NCBI GenBank assembly: GCA_964020085.1
Contig: OZ026600.1
Location: 5,744,861 to 5,808,860 of the forward strand
From: Micromussa lordhowensis
Taxonomy: Eukaryota; Cnidaria; Anthozoa; Scleractinia; Lobophylliidae
Reading direction: 5' to 3'
DNA length: 64,000 nucleotides
Position numbers and translations under genes: made by a program
Shown here: positions 59,767 through 64,000 of the stretch, in pieces
How positions within the stretch are numbered: position 1 is the first letter of the stretch
Layout: each line of letters starts with the position of its first letter
The notes under the pieces: generated by a model
Told to the model about the DNA's origin: nothing
The model's database searches: none
Seen by the model: only the letters and a program-made list of their open reading frames with translations

Positions 59767-61544
59767 TACCAATGTTATTCACCTGACAGCTTAAGGTAAG
59801 TTTTAGAGTAAATTATTGATTATATTTTGAATGCATATTTCCTATCACCCAAGCACTGGGAGTATTGACTGGAGAATATACAATGTACTTGCAAAGAGCT
59901 GGTGTGGACAAGTGATCCAGACCTCTATATGAGGTGGGAACCCCTAATATTTTAGAGCTCTTGTGACCTTAAATTAAGGTAGCAGCCAAAAAAAAATAGT
60001 TTGGTCCTTTGCACCTTTTGTAATTTGGCGAATAGAGAAGGTACCAAGGCCTTCTGGCCCCACCCCTAGATCCACCACCTGTCAAGTTCTCCACCCTGTC
60101 ATTAGGTGGATTTGTTCTCGCTATTCCTGAGTTCATCTTCTCAGTCACTCCTTGTCAAAAGCACATTGGTCGTGACCACCTCCTCACAAGCATGGATTTT
60201 TAATCATTTAAAACATTTATTTTGTCTGTTTGAGTTGCATGTTTAAGCTAGATAGCTCAAAGCTAAACTTGTGTATTGTCCCCAGGTGAAGCATTTGCAA
60301 GGTTTATGCTAAGAATGATACCCTGGGCTGATATTTCTTCCAGTACAGTCCTGAGCAAGTCTGGTCAGTAAAGACTTTATCACCTGACTTTGTGTCTGCA
60401 AAAGACAACTGGAAATGTGCACCCTTGGAGCAATTCATGCTACGATTGGAAGAGTTAACAAGTTGACTGAATAATATTTCAATTCAAACTTTTAGGACCT
60501 TTTCCTTGTTTTTGGAAGTGATTTTTCTCTAAACTATAGAAAAAAATATGGCATAATATTATTAAACTCACTAAACTTGACAATAGTAAGGAAACAAACA
60601 AGTTCTCTGGTTGTTAACAAAATGAGCATCAAAAAACCTGACTGAGCATACAGCGGCAATAAAAACACTATAAATAAGTTCTCCAGTGAGAATATTATAC
60701 TGTCAAGACAATATGTAAATATAAGTAAGAAGTAACATTTCAAAATAAAATGTAAATAAAAAACTAATTGATTAGGAGAAAGTTAGTAACTTTGGACAAT
60801 ATTTTATTACACAACTATGTTAGCTCAGAGAGGCAACAACTAAAATCAACCAATCAGATTGCTCCATTGCTGGTCTAATATTCTCTAACTACTGTTGTAC
60901 TGTCATGAATGTTACCACATGATCACTTGTGAAGATTTTCTGGTGATTTTATAGATTACGTTTCTGACAGTACTTACTTTCACCTAGAAGATTCTTTTCT
61001 TTTTGACCTTTAGCTCTCACTTATCTCACCTTTCTCTTTCTTTCCCTTTTGCTTTGTTTAACATTGGATGTGAGTATACACCTAGGCATTTTAAAACCTA
61101 TGTGTATGGCTACATGTACACGTAGGCTACATTTGAAGTTTGCGGTGTTTTTCCAGTCCGTGATCATGGCTTTCTTTCGCTAAACATTTTCAGTTGTGCA
61201 ATAAATCTGTTATCAGCCAAGCTTGCTCATACTAGTAGAATATTGGCCCTCTGTCTTTTTTGTAGAGAACTTGCTGCACTGGTCTGCACTTGGTCCGTAT
61301 TGTCAACACCTTAGGCTGATATCCTCCCAGTACAGCCCTTGCACTTGGTTGATAAAGTACATATATGTTTATGCATAGATATCTTTGGGTTATATTTTTT
61401 AGACTTCTTTTCATGAAGATGAGATATGTGACCTCATCATTTTGGAACGTTCCCCTATTACGTCCTTATCCCACCTGAAAAATGAAAAACTCCCTCCAAT
61501 ATTCAAGAATTTACAGATCATGTGTACTTAAGGCATCGGCGGTC
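59767..61544. other. AP4S1 3' flank, no further gene seen
   Basis: AT-rich, with AATAAA signals near 60743-60760 that could end the AP4S1 transcript. The frames at 60534-60743 and 61232-61414 on the minus strand are not recognisable. Confidence 0.4.
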
Positions 61545-61805
61545 AAGTGTTGATTGATACCCTCGGTTGATAATCGATCGACACTCCATCAACACCTCGG
61601 TTGACACTTGATTGACATCTCACTCAGCAGTAGACCAATTTGCGATTTATGCATATGAGTTGGTCGACACCTGGCCGACTATCGACCGGCTGTTGATCAA
61701 GTGTCGATTGAGTGTCGACTGAGTATCGATCGGGATGTCCATCGAGTATTGATCAAGATGTTGATCAAGGGTATTGATCGAGAGTATCGACCCTCGATTG
61801 CGCGT
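61545..61805. repeat. Degenerate 10-13-bp repeat array, GATCGAGTGTC consensus
   Basis: From about 61685 to 61795 at least eight consecutive units follow GATCAAGTGTC, GATTGAGTGTC, GACTGAGTATC, GATCGGGATGTCC and so on, 10-13 bp each. From 61545 to 61625 the complementary form (GACACTTGATT, GACACTCCATC) runs the other way, so the tract is a palindromic pair of arrays with a centre near 61640. Confidence 0.65.
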
Positions 61806-62257
61806 GCCTTTAGCACCATAATCCAAATTTCCTCCACTGTCACCTCTAACACTTAGCATTGTTTGACCACCATTGTATAATCTACATTGTACTAAAAATA
61901 CGCAGACATTTTTTACAAATTTCCTATGGCTAAAAACAGACTGTCTGGCAGTAATGAACATTTATTTCTCCTACTATTTAACTCCACCCCTATACCTAAA
62001 ATCACCGCCCTGGCCATTTTCCTCCCTAGAGCCTCCGTTTCTGTTGGGAATGAGTAGCCCTGGGGATGAGAGTGTCTGTACAATGCGCCGGCGCCTGCCA
62101 AAGTGTCACAGAAGTTCGTCACGCAAGCAGAACGGGAATCGCATGTGCTTGCGAGATGTACTTGTGCACGTTTTTAATTGCAAAGTCTTCTTGTTATTCA
62201 TAATATTCGTCCATCTTACAGAAAGGAATTTAATTTAATCGCTGACAATTCTCTGGC

Positions 62258-63400
62258 ATGGTCGTGTACCGGCGAATTGGGATATATGTTGCCACTATTT
62301 ACATCTCAACATTCGTTCTTATCCTGCCTTTGTTGTGTCACAAACTTGGCTTCTCAACGTATTTTAACAAGCCGAAGGAGCCTTACAAATACCTCGAAGC
62401 AGAGAACAACGAACGAACCGAGGAAGCGAGGAAATATTTTAATAGTCTTTATAAATCGACTCCGACATTTCCCCAATATGATCAAAACGGACAGATCGAT
62501 TTCTCTATTGTCCTGTTGACAGCTCACCGTGGTTCCAACACGCATTATTCACTTCAAGTCGCCTCTCGTTTACTGCCTCAGGTCACAAGCGATGAAGGAA
62601 GAAGTGTTTTAACCATTCTTAATTCGGATCCTGGACTGGACGAAGATGCAGTTTACCTGTCCAAGTTTATTACTGTAGTTAATAGCTCGTTACCTGTAAC
62701 TTCTGCTTCGAGGTCACGCGAGAAAGAAGACTATATAGTGGGTTTAGAAATAGGCCTGCGACACAATTCAACGTACGTTTTAATGATCGAGGATGATGCT
62801 TTGCCGTCAAAACGTCTCCTCAGCCATCTTCGGTATGTTTTGAAACATAAAATGCCTGGGAAGTTCTTGAAACGTCGAAGAGATTGGGCGTTTCTGAAAC
62901 TCTACTATCCCGAGAAATGGCAAGGTTTTGGTTGGCCCGAATTACCTGAACTTGTATTGATCGGTATACTTGGCGGATCTCTAGCTGTGTGGGTTCAGTT
63001 GAAAATACGCAGTACAATTCGAAGGAAAGTATCTCTGTATTGCACCTTCACTCTCTGGGGAGTCTATGTCATTTTAGTTGTCTATACTGTCGGTAGAGCT
63101 CATTGGATAGAATTAAGGAAGCTCTCTCCTGTCATGTATTCTGTTGTCAAGGCTCCTGGATGTTGTACACCAGGTGTTCTTTATCCGAGGTCTCATGCGC
63201 GTAGCCTCGCAAATTTTTTAAAATCAGTTCAGTGTAGTGAAAAGTACCCTATGGATGTTGCAATTGACGACTTTGCCAGCAAAATGAATTTGGAGAGGTA
63301 CTTGGTAATTCCGAACATGATCAGTCACATTGGTGTTCATTCAAGTCTTGGTAATCAAATGAAACACTTTGCCGAGTTTTACTTGATGTTTAAGCCATAA
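62258..63400 (+). CDS. PGAP4: PGAP4-like GPI-GalNAc transferase
   Basis: PGAP4 (TMEM246) is a Golgi enzyme that adds the GalNAc side chain to the first mannose of GPI anchors. This intronless coding region has 380 residues (human about 403). It has an N-terminal anchor at about 7-27 and FSIVLLTAHRGSN (82-94) at the start of the GT-A fold. The metal/donor-binding EDDA is at 178-181, inside YVLMIEDDALPS. Two close hydrophobic helices (about 229-247 and 259-279) are inserted in the catalytic domain, the layout peculiar to PGAP4. The C-terminal NMISHIGVHSS block is also typical of the family. An acceptor-like CATCTTACAG ends at 62220, so a non-coding 5' exon is likely. AATAAA at 63700-63705 is a candidate poly(A) signal. 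Confidence 0.85.
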   Translation: MVVYRRIGIYVATIYISTFVLILPLLCHKLGFSTYFNKPKEPYKYLEAENNERTEEARKYFNSLYKSTPTFPQYDQNGQIDFSIVLLTAHRGSNTHYSLQVASRLLPQVTSDEGRSVLTILNSDPGLDEDAVYLSKFITVVNSSLPVTSASRSREKEDYIVGLEIGLRHNSTYVLMIEDDALPSKRLLSHLRYVLKHKMPGKFLKRRRDWAFLKLYYPEKWQGFGWPELPELVLIGILGGSLAVWVQLKIRSTIRRKVSLYCTFTLWGVYVILVVYTVGRAHWIELRKLSPVMYSVVKAPGCCTPGVLYPRSHARSLANFLKSVQCSEKYPMDVAIDDFASKMNLERYLVIPNMISHIGVHSSLGNQMKHFAEFYLMFKP

Positions 63401-63852
63401 GCAAGAATTGAATGGAGTATGCAACATTCTCAACCTGCTTCACTGAATTTCCACAAAAAGTGACTTATTATACCTCGGGCTTCTCTCTCTTCCCGCAAAT
63501 GAGTCCTTGTTAGGGTTAAATTTCAACATGCATCACGACACTGAAATTGGAACGTGGAGGAGGTGGATAGAATGATGACAAATGGCAATGTCAGGGCCTT
63601 TAGAATTTTTTAAATCAAATTCAGATGGGGATATAAATGAACCCCCTAATAGAATGATGTATGAGCCATAAAAATACAGGTTATGACCACAGGTATAATA
63701 ATAAATGCTTATTTAGATTGCATCATTTGCATTTTTTTGATCCAAAATTTGTAGCCGTTGATCTAAAATATTCTGTGGCTAGAAGCTTTCTTTTTAAATA
63801 TTGTTTTAGTCATTTGTTTCAATGAGAAATACTGTGGGCAAATAATTTGTCC
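63401..63852 (+). other. 3' UTR of the PGAP4-like gene
   Basis: AT-rich sequence with AATAAA at 63700-63705, about 300 bp after the stop. No other feature is seen. Confidence 0.5.
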
Positions 63853-63996
63853 ATCCTCAGAGACCCAGGGGCAGCTAGTCAGGACAATGTAATATTTGCA
63901 GGCAAAACTTTACATCAAGGGGCGAGAGCACCCAAAAATATTGTGTCGCCCAAAAATATATCATCCCGATTAGCTGCCCCTGGGTCTCTGATGATG
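63853..63996. repeat. Hairpin MITE with CAGAGACCCAGGGGCAGCTA arms
   Basis: CTCAGAGACCCAGGGGCAGC pairs with GCTGCCCCTGGGTCTCTGA about 80 bp further on, with arms of about 33 bp. It sits at the right edge of the window, and its right end is just inside it. Confidence 0.78.
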
Positions 63997-64000
63997 ATAA

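Noticed and set aside
1..64000. CRISPR array, operons or bacterial features
   Set aside because: The window is spliced animal DNA; the repeats are palindromic MITEs and SINEs, not spaced direct repeats with unique spacers.

Overview
The window is animal genomic DNA, AT-rich and intron-bearing, with GT-AG splice sites (one GC-AG), single-copy animal genes and a dense load of small palindromic transposable elements and tRNA-derived SINEs. The gene set (KIF16B-like kinesin, PRSS23-like protease, AP-4 sigma, PGAP4) is generic for animals. The gene density, intron style and repeat types suggest a cnidarian, probably a stony coral. That placement is inference; the species cannot be read from the sequence alone.

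Region by region. (1) 1-25.5 kb holds two KIF16B-like kinesin-3 genes head to head. The minus-strand copy starts at 5029 and runs off the left edge after six visible motor exons. The plus-strand copy (8654-25531) can be rebuilt completely: 25 exons, 3831 nt, 1276 codons, with motor, FHA and long coiled coil. It ends in a CaaX-like CTLL, where vertebrate KIF16B has a PX domain. Three introns of the plus copy are absent from the minus copy. (2) 28.2-29.5 kb, minus strand: an intronless type II membrane protein of the GDP-fucose fucosyltransferase superfamily. (3) 37.0-38.9 kb, plus strand: a two-exon secreted PRSS23-like serine protease, possibly with a distant 5' UTR exon and TATA promoter near 32.4 kb. 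(4) 45.4-46.8 kb, minus strand: the last coding exon of an unrecognised Ser/Arg-rich protein with an internal repeat and three acidic-Tyr-x-x-Ile motifs. (5) 52.7-59.8 kb: a divergent pair only 112 bp apart, a 113-residue protein with an RIIa/Dpy-30-like helix pair (minus) and complete five-exon AP4S1 (plus), which has a 12-nt microexon and a GC donor. (6) 62.3-63.4 kb, plus strand: PGAP4-like GPI-GalNAc transferase.

The genes do not form one pathway, although several act in membrane traffic and the secretory route: endosomal kinesin, AP-4 adaptor, Golgi GPI glycan transferase, fucosyltransferase-like protein and a secreted protease. The rest of the window is introns and intergenic DNA. It holds three copies of a roughly 400-bp TTAA-flanked MITE, at least four copies of one tRNA-derived SINE, a second tRNA-like family, a 440-bp foldback, a mariner-like MITE, several other short hairpin MITEs and two tracts of degenerate 10-13-bp repeats.

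Exon models come from reading splice sites and protein similarity by eye, without transcript evidence.
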